Shown here: in pieces, positions 33,819-46,475 of the stretch
Position numbering within the stretch: position 1 is the stretch's first letter
Layout of the letters: each line of letters begins with the position of its first letter
Source: Costus lasius
Lineage: Eukaryota; Streptophyta; Magnoliopsida; Zingiberales; Costaceae
Direction: 5' to 3'
DNA length: 64,000 nt
Assembly (NCBI GenBank): GCA_027563935.2
Contig: CM050449.1
Span: 57,305,949-57,369,948 of the forward strand
The notes under the pieces: model-generated
The model's database searches: none
Told to the model about the DNA's origin: nothing
What the model saw: the letters and a program-made list of their open reading frames with translations, nothing else
Program-made: the position numbers and the translations under genes

Positions 33819-35510
33819 TGTAGGAGTCCCCTTCAAGGGGGAGCGCAAGCTGATGAAACCCCTTTCAAGAGGGGGGCGCAAAACCCTAATACATGCACAT
33901 AGAACACTTTTGCATGGGCGGAAATTAGGGCATCAAGAATCGGTTGCATGATATAAATATGATCAACTATGAAAAACCGATTGCAAATCAAGATGAATCA
34001 TACCATCGCCATTCGTTGGATGATGGGTTGGAATCAAAGACCGAAAGGGATCTTCTCCCTAGTCGACGCACACACGATGAGGAATGGCTTCTCCTTGTCG
34101 TCTTTGTGCTAGCAAAGCTTCAAGGGTCCTTTGCGCGTGGAGGAGATGAGATCCTTTTTGCTTGGCGAAGATGAACTTCCTCTTTTCTCGTCGAGCGCCT
34201 TTGTCACACGAGCACAAGAGAGAAATGTCGTCCAAGGCAATGAAAGGCGAGAGCGAACGTTGTCCTCAACGTGGAGGCGTTGCTATCCCGAAATAGCAAC
34301 CCATTTCTCTCAACGGTTATGCGTTCACATGAAGTGAACCGTAACACCTTCACCCATTCGAATCATTGAACCAAGCGCTCACAAGATGAGCCGGTTCAAA
34401 TGACTTTGGTTCAAGACCAAATCAGCCCAAGCAATGGTCGATCTTATTGAACCTCAAGGCTCAAGATCACCGTTGATCTCAAGATGCTCCTGATCTCACC
34501 GATCTAGCATCAAATCTCTCGATCGAAGCTTACCGATCTCAAGCCCTAATCAATCAAACATGATCAGACCAGATCTCACTTACAATCAGAGTTAAAACTC
34601 CTTTAAACTGAACCTAAACAATTCAGTCCACACGATCTGACTTAAGTAAGCCATATCATCAAATTGTGCGACCCTAAGGGTTTCCTTTAAATGTCGGTAA
34701 CGATAACTTTCGTTATCACGATCAGTGAGGGGTATCTAGCAACACATCACTGTCTCCCGATAGAAAGGAAAGAGTCTTCCAAGACTTCACCCAAACCACA
34801 GCACAAGTGTGACTCTAACTCACAAGGCATGCATCTTTCCTTTGCCACTGGATGTTCTTATTGGACAAGCGTGTCAAGCTTGTAGCTCCAATATGATGAG
34901 CATGATTAGATCAGATGAACACAGTCACCTGGGTATGGCCATACTCTTTTCTCAATCATCTCATCCAGGGGGCCCCTTTAGAACATCACACTCCTTAAAC
35001 AAGGAGACGGCAATCCTATGTCTATCACTAGTGCCCTAACCTGATTCAAGCTCACCATCCAAGATAATCTATAATCATTATGTTTCAAATGATATTGAAC
35101 TATCTCAAAACAATGACAATCATCATTTAGAAACACAAGTGATCTCAAGTCAGAGGAAATGTGCCACTTGTTGCAATCAAGGAATATTCACATTGTGACA
35201 AGTAATTGAATATCCTAGTAGGGTCTGTCCAGTACATCCAATGTACCCATGAGTCTACATCTTATTCCATGCTCGAAGCATCCTATAAGATTAGAACACA
35301 TATTAGTCTTAACCATATCAAGGCTGTCTCATGTTCACCAAGATATATCGACTAAGGACATAACAGCATGTCAGCCCAGCTGAACAGCTTTGAGACATTA
35401 TTCAGAAGAACATATATTGCTGCAGACAATGTAACAACCTGAATAATAACCATGCCTTTATAAACATAAAAGTTTATTACATGATACTGATACAATCCCA
35501 AGGCCTCAAA
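33819..35510 (-). repeat. Copia LTR (TGTTGGGG family), 5' end truncated
   Basis: The reverse complement ends with GGGGACTCCTACA at 33819 and can be followed back to TTTGAGGCC at 35510. The first about 30 bases of the LTR are missing and unrelated DNA follows. Hairpin region near 34702-34717. It interrupts the E2 gag-derived gene. Confidence 0.85.
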
Positions 35511-36640
35511 GGAACTATGGATTCACGGGGCACAGCTTGCGTGCCTATGCACTTGAAACAAACCAAAGACAAGGAACTCCCACGCCTCCGACGTATGGAT
35601 GCCCGTGGGGAAAGGTAGAAACCACAACGGAAATGCACGTAACGAAATGAAAAGATAGGCGAACCTGACCCACCGACGGGGAGGGATTTACTTCTTTGAA
35701 AGCAGGAAATTGGAACAACTTTGGAATTGAGGCGACGACCGCAACCCGTACAAGACTCTGAAGGCGAAGCTCGAACATCGATTTCTATGCACTGGAGGCC
35801 CTCAGCTCACCAAGAGTGCTCTACCACCAAGAGAACTGAAGAATGAAATAACCCAGCCTCCTCTTTTATAGAACAAGAGGGGAGGGAACAAGACAAAAGT
35901 AGTACGAGACGAATATCCTAACAACTACCTACTCCTGCAGCCCATAAAGTAGTCAAGCTGCTGTTATAAGAGAAAAGAAAACAAACTTCCACCTACTATT
36001 CCTTGAAGCTAGTGCATATTCCTCTGCTCTTCGTATGGAGGCGACCGGGGTGGTTAGACGCGTTCGGAGCATACTGCAATGAAGCAACAGAATTTGGACG
36101 TCGTGGGCTGGGTTACTACCGACGTGGTCCACTCTAGGACCATGTTGCTCAGGTGATTGCAAGGCCCATTTGGGGTTGGCCCTTCAGGGGGATAGCTTGT
36201 CATGCCCTTGGGCTGAAAAAATTCGGTATGAATTGACAATGGGCTGATAACTCCCATGAAATGGTCCGGTGGCCGTGAAGTGCATTGAGATCGCCGTAGT
36301 TCCACCTTGTTGGGCTCCCTTGGGTCCTCCATGGATGGATGAACATGGTATGGAGGGTTGTGAATATGAAAACGAGGTCGACGGGGCAATTCTTCAACAT
36401 CAGGGGTGATCACAGCCTGGCCATGATGCTTTTCACGCCCAAGACCAGTTGTGCCAAACTCCACATAAACTTCATCAGTCGGGCTGTGACTTTTTCCACA
36501 GCCCATGACTTTGTTCGCATCCAAAATCACTATATTTTCAAGTATGCTGGAATGAGCAGAAACTTCCTCGGTCTGGCCATGACTTTTCCCACGGCCCGTG
36601 ACTTTGTTCGCATCGAAAAATTTTTGGGACGCCTTCTGGA
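35511..36640 (-). other. Unclassified block, promoter-like on the minus strand
   Basis: It matches neither copia nor the Athila-like family here. On the minus strand a TATA box is followed by a short GC-richer stretch that looks like the start of a transcript, so this may be an LTR fragment of another element. A 158-codon minus frame (36054-36530) is proline- and histidine-rich with no family I recognise. A near-duplicate of about 45 bases (CCATGACTTT..GTTCGCATC) occurs at about 36503 and 36575. Confidence 0.4.
35861..35870 (-). promoter_or_regulatory. TATA-box candidate
   Basis: TATAAAAGAG on the minus strand, in an otherwise GC-balanced context, with no gene assigned downstream. Confidence 0.35.
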
Positions 36641-36659
36641 CTAGATTTTCCTCTTTTTC

Positions 36660-36952
36660 TATGTTGTCTTCTCGTGCATCACTGTCTCAATAAGGGGAGT
36701 TGCCAAGAGCAATCGGCCGGCGTGCCTACCTTAAGAAGCATGGGTCACTTTGTGCATCTCATCCCACCCTCGTGGGACGCAAAGCCTCATATGGAATAAG
36801 AATCCCATCTCACTAGGAAATCTCAGATTTCCTGATTGACATTGTGGGTTGTCAATTAGATTAAAATAGTGGGAGCCACAAACACTTAATACAAGTCCAG
36901 ATTAAATGATTCAAAGTAGTACTAATTTGCTTTTCTTGGTTATTGTAGATCA
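36660..36952 (+). other. Leader of copia-1, last part, with hairpins and acceptor-like site
   Basis: Hairpins at 36762-36777 (TCCCAC-CCTC-GTGGGA), 36815-36833 (AGGAAATCT/AGATTTCCT) and 36835-36856 (ATTGAC/GTCAAT, 10-base loop). It ends CTTGGTTATTGTAG (AG 36947-36948) four bases before the gag ATG. Confidence 0.7.
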
Positions 36953-37334
36953 ATGGCAACGAACAATAGCAGATGGTCACTGCGATCTGTCCTAGAAAAG
37001 GACAAGTTGGTTGGACCCAACTTATTGGATTGCTATATGAACTTGAGGATAGTCCTCAAGCTCGAGAGGAAGCTGTTTTTCCTTGAACAGCCTATTCCTG
37101 AGCCACTTCCATGCTCGGCCTCAGCGGCTGAGAAGGATGCATATGATAAGCATCAAGTTGATACTTTAGAGGTTGCTAATTTGATGCTAACCAACATGTT
37201 GCGTGAGTTTTGAGGGCAATATGAACTGAAGAGTGCTCTTGAGATTATTTATAATCTAAAGCAGCTCTTCAATTAGATGGTTAGTCTTAACCCTCCTAAA
37301 GTAGACATTCAATGTGTTAAGCTGAAGGGCTTGA
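36953..37334 (+). pseudogene. Gag fragment of copia-1
   Basis: ATG 36953 opens MATNNSRWSLRSVLEKDKL, homologous to the start of gag in copia A. It is readable to LMLTNMLREF, then a TGA at 37211 and a TAG at about 37274 in the same frame, with recognisable ALEIIYNLKQLF between them. At 37334 an Athila-like LTR begins. The next recognisable gag sequence on its far side is the basic region before the zinc knuckle, so roughly 80-100 codons are missing. Confidence 0.85.
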
Positions 37335-39150
37335 TGATGAAACAAAAATATATAGTATATTTTGTATCATTTTGGATATCTTTTCATGCTAGATTGAAGA
37401 TATTTTATTTGTTTTCATGTCAAATTCATTGAATATTGCAAAGTCTACTTCTATTTTGGATTTTCATGATTTTCAAGTAAAAAGGCACTATTTCAAGTAG
37501 TTTTCAAGCAAAATCAAACACACAGAAGAGTTACCATCATCAAGAGGAGATCACCCAAGAAATTTCATGCAAAACGGAGCAAGCTTGCAAAATACGGCAG
37601 TGCCGTAACCTATTTTACGGTACCGTAAAATCATAGCACTGCCGTATTTTGGTGATTTCTCAAACATAAAGTTTTCCTGATTTTACGGCACTACCGTAAA
37701 TAATTACACTACCGTAATTTTTAGCGCTTTCAGAATAGAGAACTTTGCAGATTTTACGGCACTGCCGTAACCCATTTTACGTGCTGTAATTCCCAGCTGA
37801 TTTAGACCAGAGAACTTTTCTGATTTTACGGCACCATCGAGAAATAGTTTACTGGCCGTAATTTTGACTCAGCGTTCGCAGAATGATTTGCTGTACTTGT
37901 GAGGCCCATAACGTTTGATCTAGAGCTCCAAATTGAGATGTGAAAGATTTTCCGGACTCATCTTTAAGAGAAGAAGATGCACGAAGTGGAAGGACCAATT
38001 TTTATCAAGTATCCAGAGAGCAATCACCAGAGAGGTGGCTAGGGTTTGGCCTCGCGCCGAGAGGTGTAGAGGGCACCTTAGGCTGCGATTTTCACTTAGA
38101 AGCTTCGCTTGGAGGAGAGGAATAAACCAGAGACGTTTCAGAACATTTGGAGTCCAATCGGAGGAGAAATCGACGAAATTGGTGGTGACAGCACTGTTCA
38201 TCGAGTTTTGCTGCAACTTACGGTGCTGTAATTTAATTACAGCACCTATTTTGTAACTTTTCTTCTTCCCTTCTTCGATTTCTGACTTTCTGAACTATGA
38301 ATTATTGTATTTTCTTCTCCTTGCAAGCTTAGACTTATTTTGGGACATGGGGTGTAATCCCCTTGATTTTTAATGATTAGATAATTCTTCTTTTTCGTCA
38401 TGATAATCTTCGTTGTGATAATTCTACTTTGTGATGAATTGTCTTTAACTTTCCATAGATCTATGTTATTATCCATGTTTTAGAGTTTTCGCAATGAGAC
38501 TGAAAGGTGATTTGCTTGAGAACTTGGAACCCTAGAATTGCATGTTAGGATCCCTTCCTTAGGTTAGATCTAACTTGATCTGTTCTAGTAGGATAATTGC
38601 CATGTTTAATAATATTGATCTAGGAGTGAGTTATTGTGTCAAACATGGAGATCTTGCACGAAAGTGAGGATCGAAACGTTGGAAAACCCTAGGTAGAACC
38701 TGTGTTGAGACTCGGATGCACGAAAGTGATCCTTGAGGCTCCACTTGTGATGATCAACTTAGAATTCGGATGCACAAAAGTGATCCTTGAGTTCTTTGTT
38801 GATGGTTTACTTATCTGCAGCGTTGGGATAGATCTTGCGCGAAAACGAGGATTGGTCCCTGCGTGATTGTCTGCATGAAAGTGAGACAATCCTTTTATGA
38901 AGTAAATTAGGTCTTTATCATAGCAACATTTGATTGACGAACCTTTTATTTATATCTTATCATTGAAATCAAGGTGGATTAAACCCTAGTCTCATGTTTA
39001 TCTCTCTGATTATCCTTCGTGTTAGCTACACTACTTACATTCATCATATTCAGTTTACTTTGATAGCGAGAAAATAATTATTTGGTAATTAACAATAAGG
39101 TCTCTATGGATCGATATTTTTATTACTTCGATAATTCCGTGCACTTGCGG
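37335..39150 (+). repeat. Athila-like LTR inside copia-1
   Basis: Starts TGATGAAACAAAAATATATAG and stops at ...GTGCACTTGCGG without the usual ACA end. It has a palindrome array (37592-37860, 38217) and GCACGAAAGTGA-type motifs (38656-38890). There is no target duplication. At the right junction a 16- to 17-base block (CACTTGCGGAAGCCTAT) is present twice, suggesting loss of copia DNA during a repair event. Confidence 0.8.
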
Positions 39151-39151
39151 A

Positions 39152-42100
39152 AGCCTATCACTTGCGGAAGCCTATCACTTCACAAAGACATTGAAGATAA
39201 AAAAGGAAAGGGTCAGGAATAACAAGTGCTACACATGTGGAGGAACACCTCACATGATGAAAGACATGGTGCGACTTTAGAATGAGAAGAAGAAAGGCAA
39301 GGCCTTGTCTTCTAGCTCAGGTATTTATGTTACCGAAGTCAACTTTTCTACTTCTATGTCATGGGTATTGGATACTGCATGCGGAGCTCATATTTGTACA
39401 AATATGCAAGGGCTTAAGAAAAGTAGATCGGTGCGGACTGGAGTGATTGACCTACGAGTTGGAAACGGGGCATAGGTTATTGCTGTTGTTGTAGCAATTT
39501 TGACTCTCTCCCTGCCTTCTGGACTTCAGTTAGAGCTAGATCATTGCTATTATGTACATTCGCTTACTAAGAACATTGTATCCATTCCTTGCTTGGCAAA
39601 GAAAGGATTTAAATTTGAAATAAAGGAGAACATTTATTCTTTTTCATTTGCAAATATGTTTTATGGGGAGCGTACTTTGTGCAATGGTTTATTTGTCTTG
39701 GACATGGATAGCTCTATTTGTAACATAAATAATAAGAGGATCAAACTGAGTGGTTCAGTTGGTGCTTTCCTATAGCATTCTCGATTAGCCCATATAAACA
39801 AGAATCGCATTCAACAACTCCATGCAAATGGGTTGTTAGATTCAACCTCCTTAGAGGAGTTTGATACTTGTTAGCCTTGTTTATTAGGGAAGATAACAAA
39901 AGTGCCCTTCACCAAGACTAGTGAGAGGGCAGGAGGTTTATTGGATATTATACATAGTGATGTGTGTGGGTCATTCAGTAAATAAGCCAGAGGAGGGTAC
40001 AACTACTTCATCACATTTACTGATGACTTTAGTAGATATGGTTATGTCTATTTGATGAGACACAAATCTGAATCCTTTGAGAAATTTAAGGAGTTCAAAC
40101 ATGAAGTAGAGAACCAGTTTGGTAGATCTGTCAAAACTCTTCGATTAGATCGTGGTCTGAGAGTACCTGACCGGTGAGTTCTTTGACTATCTTAGAGAGT
40201 GTGGGATACTATCCCAATTCACTCCTCCTGGAACACCTCAATGGAATGGTGTGTCTGAGAGTAGAAATCGAACTTTATTGGATATGGTTCGATCTATGAT
40301 GAGTCATGCAACTCTACCACCCTCATTCTAAGGTCATGCACTTGAAACAACTTCTCTTCTGCTGAATAATGTTCCATCTAAGAGTGTCTCCAAGATTCCG
40401 TACGAGGTATGGAGTGGGAGATGTCTGAACCTATCTTTTATCAGAGTCTGGGGACGTGAGGCTTATGTCAAACGTTATGATTCTAGCAAACTAGAACCCA
40501 GATCTGATAAATATGTGTTTGTGGTGTATCCTAAGGAAACTAAAGGATACCACTTCTATATCCCTACCGAGAACAAAATGTTTGTTACTTTGGGTGCTGT
40601 CTTTCTAGAGAAATAATTTCTCATGAAAGAAGTTAGTGGGAGGAAGTTTGACTTGGTCGAGGTCCAAGTACAACCAAAAGACACTGAGATGGAACCTGAG
40701 CCCCCTGCACTGGTTGCTGGGCAACCAGAGGCTTAGACACAGGTTCCACGTAGGTCTGGGAGGATTCATCGTACACCTGAGAGGTATGGGTCACTACTGA
40801 CCGAACACGATGGGATCTTCATCATTGAGGATGAGCCAAAGACCTATGATGAGGTGGTCACTGTACCAGACTCCGAGAGATGGCCTGAGGCCATGCGATC
40901 CGATATGGATTCCATGTCAGCTAACCAAGTCTGGGATTTGGTTGAGCTGCCTGATGGGGTAAAACCCATAGGCTGTAAATGGGTCTTCAAAAAGAAGACT
41001 AATATGGATGGCAACATAGTTACCTATAAGGGTAGACTAGTGGCTAATGGATTCAGACAGGTCCACATGGTGGACTATGAGGAAACCTTCTCGCTAGTTG
41101 CTATGATCAAATCCATTCGGATTCTGCTTGCTATAATTACATATCATGACTATGAGATATGGTAGATGGATGTTAAGACAGCGTTCCTTAATGGGAAGCT
41201 GATAGAGAATATGTATATAACACAACTTGATGGCTTCATCTATCCCAAAGATGCCAATAAGGTATGTAGGCTAAAGAAATATATTTATGGATTAAAGCAA
41301 GCATCTCAACGCATCTCAAAGTTGGAATCTTCGGTTTGACGAAGCTGTGAGACATTACGGCTTTATCAAGAGCTAGATGACACCTGTGTGTACAGAAAAT
41401 TCAGTGGGAGCTTTGTGACTTTTTAAGTCTTGTATGTTGATGACATACTACTCATCAGAAACGACATCCCTGGTATTTAGTTTGTGAAGACATAGTTGGG
41501 GAAGTGTTTCGAGATGAAGGACTTAGGGGAGGCCACCTACATTCTAGGCATGAGGATCTACAAGGATAGATCCAAGAGACTCCTGGCCCTTAGTTAAAGT
41601 ACCTACATTGATAAGGTCTTGGAGAGGTTCAACTTGGAGCAATCCAAGAAGGGATACCTTTCAGTGAGACATGGTCTTACACTCTCAAAGAGCTAGTGTC
41701 CCACCACACAGGCTGAGAGGGATGGCATGAGTCGAGTGCCCTATGCTTCGGCAGTGGGCTCGATAATGTATGCAATGTTGTGTACTAGACTAAATGTGGC
41801 TTATGCTGTGAGTATAACTAGGTGATACCAATCCAATTCAGGTCTGCAACACTGGGTGACTGTAAAGAACATCCTAAAGTATCTGAGAAGAACTAAGGAT
41901 TTGTTCTTGGTCCATGGTGGACAGGAAGAGCTCAGTGTTCAGGGCTACAGTGATGCGTCATTCCAGTCTGACCCTGATGACTTCAGATTGCAGGCAGGCT
42001 ATGTGTTCAAGATAAATGGAGGCGCTATATGCTGGAAGAGCTTCAAGCAATCCACCATTGCTAATTCTACAACCGAGGCTGAGTATGTCATCGCTTCTAA

Positions 42101-42416
42101 GGCAGCCAAAGAAGTTGTTTGGATAAGGAAATTCATTTCTGATCTTTAGGTGGTTCCAACTGTTGTGGATCCTATTGAACTCTATTATGATAACAATGGG
42201 GCAATTGCACAGGCAAAAGAACCATAGTCTCATCAAAGGTCCAAATACATACTCAGGAGATTTCACCTGATCAGAGAGATCATTGACCGAGGTGATGTTA
42301 AGATTAGTAGAGTTGACACAGAGAATAATCTAGCAGACCCACTGACCAAGGCTTTGGCGCAGCAAAAGCATGATCGTCATACGAAGGACATGGGGTTGAG
42401 GTTTCTCAACCTTTAG
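39152..42416 (+). pseudogene. Gag end and pol of copia-1, many stops
   Basis: All copia pol parts are recognisable in order: basic tail and CYTCGG zinc knuckle (its last Cys lost), protease WVLDTACGAHIC, pre-integrase HSRLAHINKNR, integrase HSDVCG and NGVSE, reverse transcriptase (KWVFKKK.NMDGN near 40980, MDVKTAFLNG near 41166, VDDILL near 41440), RNase H (YSDASFQSD near 41945) and LADPLTKALAQ at the end. At least a dozen stops and several frameshifts occur (for example near 40150 and 41310). Where copia A shows the sense codon, many stops replace Trp, Gln or Arg codons. No activity is possible. Confidence 0.92.
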
Positions 42417-42423
42417 GTCTAAG

Positions 42424-42437
42424 TGCAAGTGGGAGAT
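42424..42437 (+). other. Polypurine tract of copia-1
   Basis: TGCAAGTGGGAGAT directly before TGTTGGTGTTTATGCC; identical core to copia A. Confidence 0.8.
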
Positions 42438-44280
42438 TGTTGGTGTTTATGCCATAAGACCTATTATTGATCTATCTTTTGTCCTACTTGACTCTGGTAT
42501 TTTATATATCATTCTGGCATTGTCATTATTATGCTTTGTTTACATCTGCGATTGTGTATTTGCATGTTAGTGTCGCTGGAGATAGATTGGATCTGTGCTC
42601 AAACTCTTGTCCTCAGTCAATGTATCTTAGTGGATATGGGATAGCTCTGGTACATGTGAGACTGGTATATGGGCTGGTTAGGCACGAGGTGCTAATGCAG
42701 ACATATGGTTATATCAGTGGTGGATATACTGGACCTACCTGCTGTGAGGCTATGACTTGGTGTCATGAATTATCCTCACAAGTGACAGGAGATGAATTGA
42801 TCCCTTGACTTGAGGTCATTGACTCTTCTATATGGCTAGGGATATGCTTTGATATAACCTAACACCTCGCCATAGTTAAGAGGTTATAACAGTTGTCATT
42901 GAGTATGTCATGACCCATATGAGAAGGTCAATGGACAGATAGAGGATTTGCCCCTTCTTGAGGGAAGCTTGATATCCATGGGGCCCCCTATGGTTCTATG
43001 ATTGAAAGTGTATTGTCATACCCAAGTGAAAGCCTGATTTAGTCATGACCATGAGATTGGGTGAAAACAAATGGTGACACACTTGTCCAATCGGATATCA
43101 GTTTGACAAAGAGACTGTAATGCATCTATACCTTATTGCGATGATGGGGATGTCGATGTCGATATTCATTCTAATGACTTGGGTAGCAACGATGCACTGC
43201 TAGGTGTCACTCACTGCTTGTGATGACCTTTGCTCATCACTGCCAACATCAGATGAACCTATAGGGTCACACACCTTGATACTCGAGTTCTCGTATTGAT
43301 CAGGAAACCTTATGATCGAGTTATTGGATAGCTCAGATCTATTTAAGAAATTTCATCAACGCCAATGGACCTGATGAGATGGAAGAGACTTATTAGAGCA
43401 AAACTTTATTTTTGGTAGGTTGACCCAAAAGTGGCCATAGTTGGTCACATTTGAGTTTGGGTTGCATTGGATTAGATCCAATGGCTTAATCAACCTTTGT
43501 AATGAAGTTTGGGCTAGCTCATTATCCAATTAAGCCCAATAATAAGTTGTCATGAAGAGATTAGAGGGCATAAGGGTATAATGGGGAGAAAACTCACCCC
43601 ATTGGCGCCTAAGGGCATAATTGGGGGGAGTTGGTGCAAGGTGCTTCATTAGGAAGCAATTGGCGCCTTCCCCTTCATCCTTGGATGGAAAGCTTGCATC
43701 TATGGCAAGGCTTGGGGCGCATATGGCTTGTTGGACTTGTTTGGAAAGTATGGAACGCATATGGATGATTGGAATAAGTTTATGGAAAGGGCTTGGAGTC
43801 TTGCCATAACCCTAATTGGCCTCCCCACTTACCCTAGCCGCTTGCCTCTTTGTGAATTGCGCCCATTCACTTCTCTTGCTGCCCCCTTGCTGATATATGT
43901 CCTTACATATGCGAGAGCATCAAACTAACATGGCGTGAGCAAAGTAAGGGGCAAAAACAAGGTTACTTGGTGCAAGCATCCTCTTCCATCACCATAGCCA
44001 CGAGCCACCTTCCCTCTCCTCTTGGCGCAACTTGTTGGAGGGATTGGCGGCATCTTCATCTCCCTCCTTCTTCTCCTTGGTTCTTCTTCCCTTGAATGTG
44101 GCACAAGCATTGTAGTAGGACACTAAAGGCTTGGATCTTCTTCCCGAGGCTGGCACCGAGCGTGAAACAAGAGGACTCGAGGATTGATGGGGACAGAGAC
44201 CACAAGCCAAGAAGATACAAGTGGAGCCTAAGGTTGCCATAGACAAAGACTTGGAGGCTCACAAATAAGCTAGCATGCTC
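42438..44280 (+). repeat. 3' LTR of copia-1 (right end uncertain)
   Basis: Starts TGTTGGTG and can be aligned in blocks with the reverse complement of the copia C LTR: the CACCCCATTGGCGCC region near 43597, ATTGGATTAGATCCAATGG near 43467 and CTTCTTCCCGAGGCTGGCACC near 44140. A hairpin at 43220-43240 occupies the homologous place of the A and C hairpins. The terminus is not clear; similarity fades near 44280. Confidence 0.7.
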
Positions 44281-46082
44281 ACTTCTAGCTAGCTCAAAAT
44301 AATGGGAATAATTACTCCAATGACTTCAAGACATTTCAGCTCAATAAGTTGCCGCAAAAAAATCCAAAATGTAACTGCATCCACGATAAAGGAAACAAAA
44401 GCTGCGATAATGCTCAGCCAGCAACCAGCCAAGTAGGGATTACATCAAAGCGCACATCAACACAAATCTTGATCACTCAAAGAAGGAAGGCTCAACGTCT
44501 CTCCCTTCATCGCTGCAAATGGAAGCACAACGTCTCTTTGCTGGAGATGGAAAGAACAACGTTCACCTTCAACGTTCGCATGCAACCTCTCTCAAAGCTT
44601 CCCCTATATCTTACACTCATGTGTCCTTGTAATCGGCAGACATGATGAATTTTGAATGGAAATGGTTTTTCGTCCTCAATCGGATGTCTCCTTTCTTCTT
44701 CTTATCTAAGGTGCTTGTGTCACCTACCTTTCCCCTCTCCTCCTTCTAGGGCCGAGCCCCTCTTTCTTCCCCTCTCCTCTACCACCTTCTCCCTCCTCTA
44801 AACTTCTCTGTTACGCCTGCAATCAAACCCAGATTTTGAAGATTTTTGAGTTCGCCGCTGATGATCCACCGGCCGGATCTCCACGAGACTTCGGCCACCA
44901 CTCGTCCTTCCATTAAAGAAGCTTCAGCCGCCGGCATCTTCCCATCCACCACACCGATTGCCGGAATCGAAACTCCGACCAACATCCCCTGTGCTTGCCC
45001 TCTTTCCGCCTTAGCTCCGCCATTTGATGCCGTTCTCTTCCGGCCGGCCATCATTCGACCTCAAACTCCGGCCACAACCTCCCTTCCATCACACGAGCCT
45101 CCAGTTGAAACAAGTTTTGATTCCGTGCACAACCAGACGTCCGGCGACGTCCCCTGTCTGCTCGCGCACATCCCCTGTTCTGCCGAACAGCACGTCTCTG
45201 TCTCCACCAGTATTGCCATCCTCGCCCCTCCCCACCACCAGCCGTCGGTGCTCCGACAAAATCAACGCCGTCTTGTCTTTTCCTTTGTCTCCAATGCCTC
45301 CGACAAGCAATCCACGCTCCAGCATCGATGAACGACACAAACTTTGCGACCCCTGTTTCTGATCCCCTTCAAGTTTCCTGGTTCAGTTATCTGCTTTCTA
45401 ATCTGATTAAGCTTGTTCACGCAGGTACATCTAATAATCGATGCAACAAAAGTCCAGATCTTTGGCACGATTAGGAAGTCCAAATCTTGTTCTACCCGAT
45501 GGAATAGTTTGATCGAATCCACATTCTTTACATCACTCTACACCATCTAGCAAATTTTGCTGACTCGTACATTTCTGCAGTTCCTCTCCATGTACTAATC
45601 TGGTTTGCCTTCTTTGTGCAGGTATTAAAGGTGCATAAGTATTCCAGAATCCTGATCCTTGATATGACATTGAAGAATGCACTTCGTTCTACCTCTGGGA
45701 TAAGTTGGTATCATTGAAGAACCATGGGTTCAACCTAGGAGGCATAGCAACATTTGTAATCTGAAACATCTCTGCGGTTGTTTATTTCTCTAATCTGATT
45801 AGTCTTACTGTTGCGAATGCTCTGCAAACCTGAAACATCCCCACTCCCTATTTTTCATAGAACTGGAAAGAACTTCTTTCAATCTACTATTTGGCATATT
45901 CGATTTTCATTTTGGATCATTGGATCCTATTCTATTGCATAACATCTTTTCATGACTAATTATAGTTTATTGCCCTGGATCTGTGGCTGCTTTCATGAAT
46001 CTGTGTTTCCTGAAAATAAAAAAAAAATAAATACATAACTGAGTTTTATATTAGTAGTTTTACTCCACGCTTCCCCCCTACA
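44281..46082 (+). repeat. LTR-like region of element D (left end unresolved)
   Basis: The right edge is set by ...CCCCCCTACA followed by a primer site at 46090. The sequence has the look of a transcribed R-U5 region: C/T-rich tracts near 44690-44815, then a GC-rich stretch (44850-45330) that is open in several frames without protein features, then AT-rich repeats. The left limit is arbitrary; part of 44281-44640 may belong to copia-1. Confidence 0.5.
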
Positions 46083-46089
46083 TCAGTTT

Positions 46090-46101
46090 TGGTATCAGAG
46101 C
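46090..46101 (+). other. Primer binding site of element D
   Basis: TGGTATCAGAGC, a full match to the usual initiator-methionine-tRNA site of copia elements, seven bases after the LTR edge. Confidence 0.8.
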
Positions 46102-46475
46102 AGGTTGTGGGCAACTCTTGTCTGCCCACATGATCCTTTGCTTTGCCCATTGCATAAAAAAAATTGCTATTTTTGTCATGTTTTGTTGCTTTTTGCATGT
46201 TAGTTAAGTACTTGCTATTTACTTGCAATTGAAAAAAAAAACAATTACATGCTTTGATTGTTCTTATTATTTAGTTTGCATATTTATATTTTCTAAAAAA
46301 AAAATCTTGCTTACACCCTAGTTGCACCCCAAACTTCTCATACCACATCATGGTGCGTCACTTTTATCAAAAGGAAATCACACCAAACAAAGAACTTATA
46401 TCTAAAAGGGACAACTATAAGGTTCTCACACATAGTCCTAATAGTTTCAAAACTTATGTTTGGTGTAATGGTTAT
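46102..46475 (+). other. Start of the internal region of element D, truncated
   Basis: AT-rich leader with A/T runs and no recognised gag. It is cut by copia C at 46476; the last five bases (GTTAT) are C's presumed target site. Confidence 0.5.

Larger units (their letters stand above)
29779..44280 (+). mobile_element. Decayed Ty1/copia element (copia-1), interrupted and lacking a visible 5' LTR
   Basis: Pieces in order: leader (29779-30764), leader end and gag start (about 36660-37334), gag end and pol (39152-42416), polypurine tract, 3' LTR (42438 to about 44280). Interrupting DNA is E2, a copia LTR, an unclassified block and an Athila-like LTR. The 5' LTR and primer site were not found. 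It is closest in leader and LTR to copia C, and more distantly related to A and B. Confidence 0.75.

Noticed and set aside
36054..36530. 158-codon minus frame in the unclassified block
   Set aside because: No domain, repeats or start context that I recognise; kept only as part of an unclassified region.
30760..36645. CTAGA on both sides of E2 plus following DNA as a target duplication
   Set aside because: The right-hand CTAGA is not preceded by an LTR end, and copia-1 leader similarity resumes about 30 bases later, so a chance match is more likely.
44846..45331. 161-codon plus frame, proline- and serine-rich
   Set aside because: Sits in a GC-rich LTR-like region that is open in several frames on both strands. 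The composition explains the open frame, and no motif is recognisable.
44281..46475. Element D as a host gene 5' region
   Set aside because: A primer binding site directly follows a CA-ending edge, which fits an LTR better, and no exon-like coding sequence follows.
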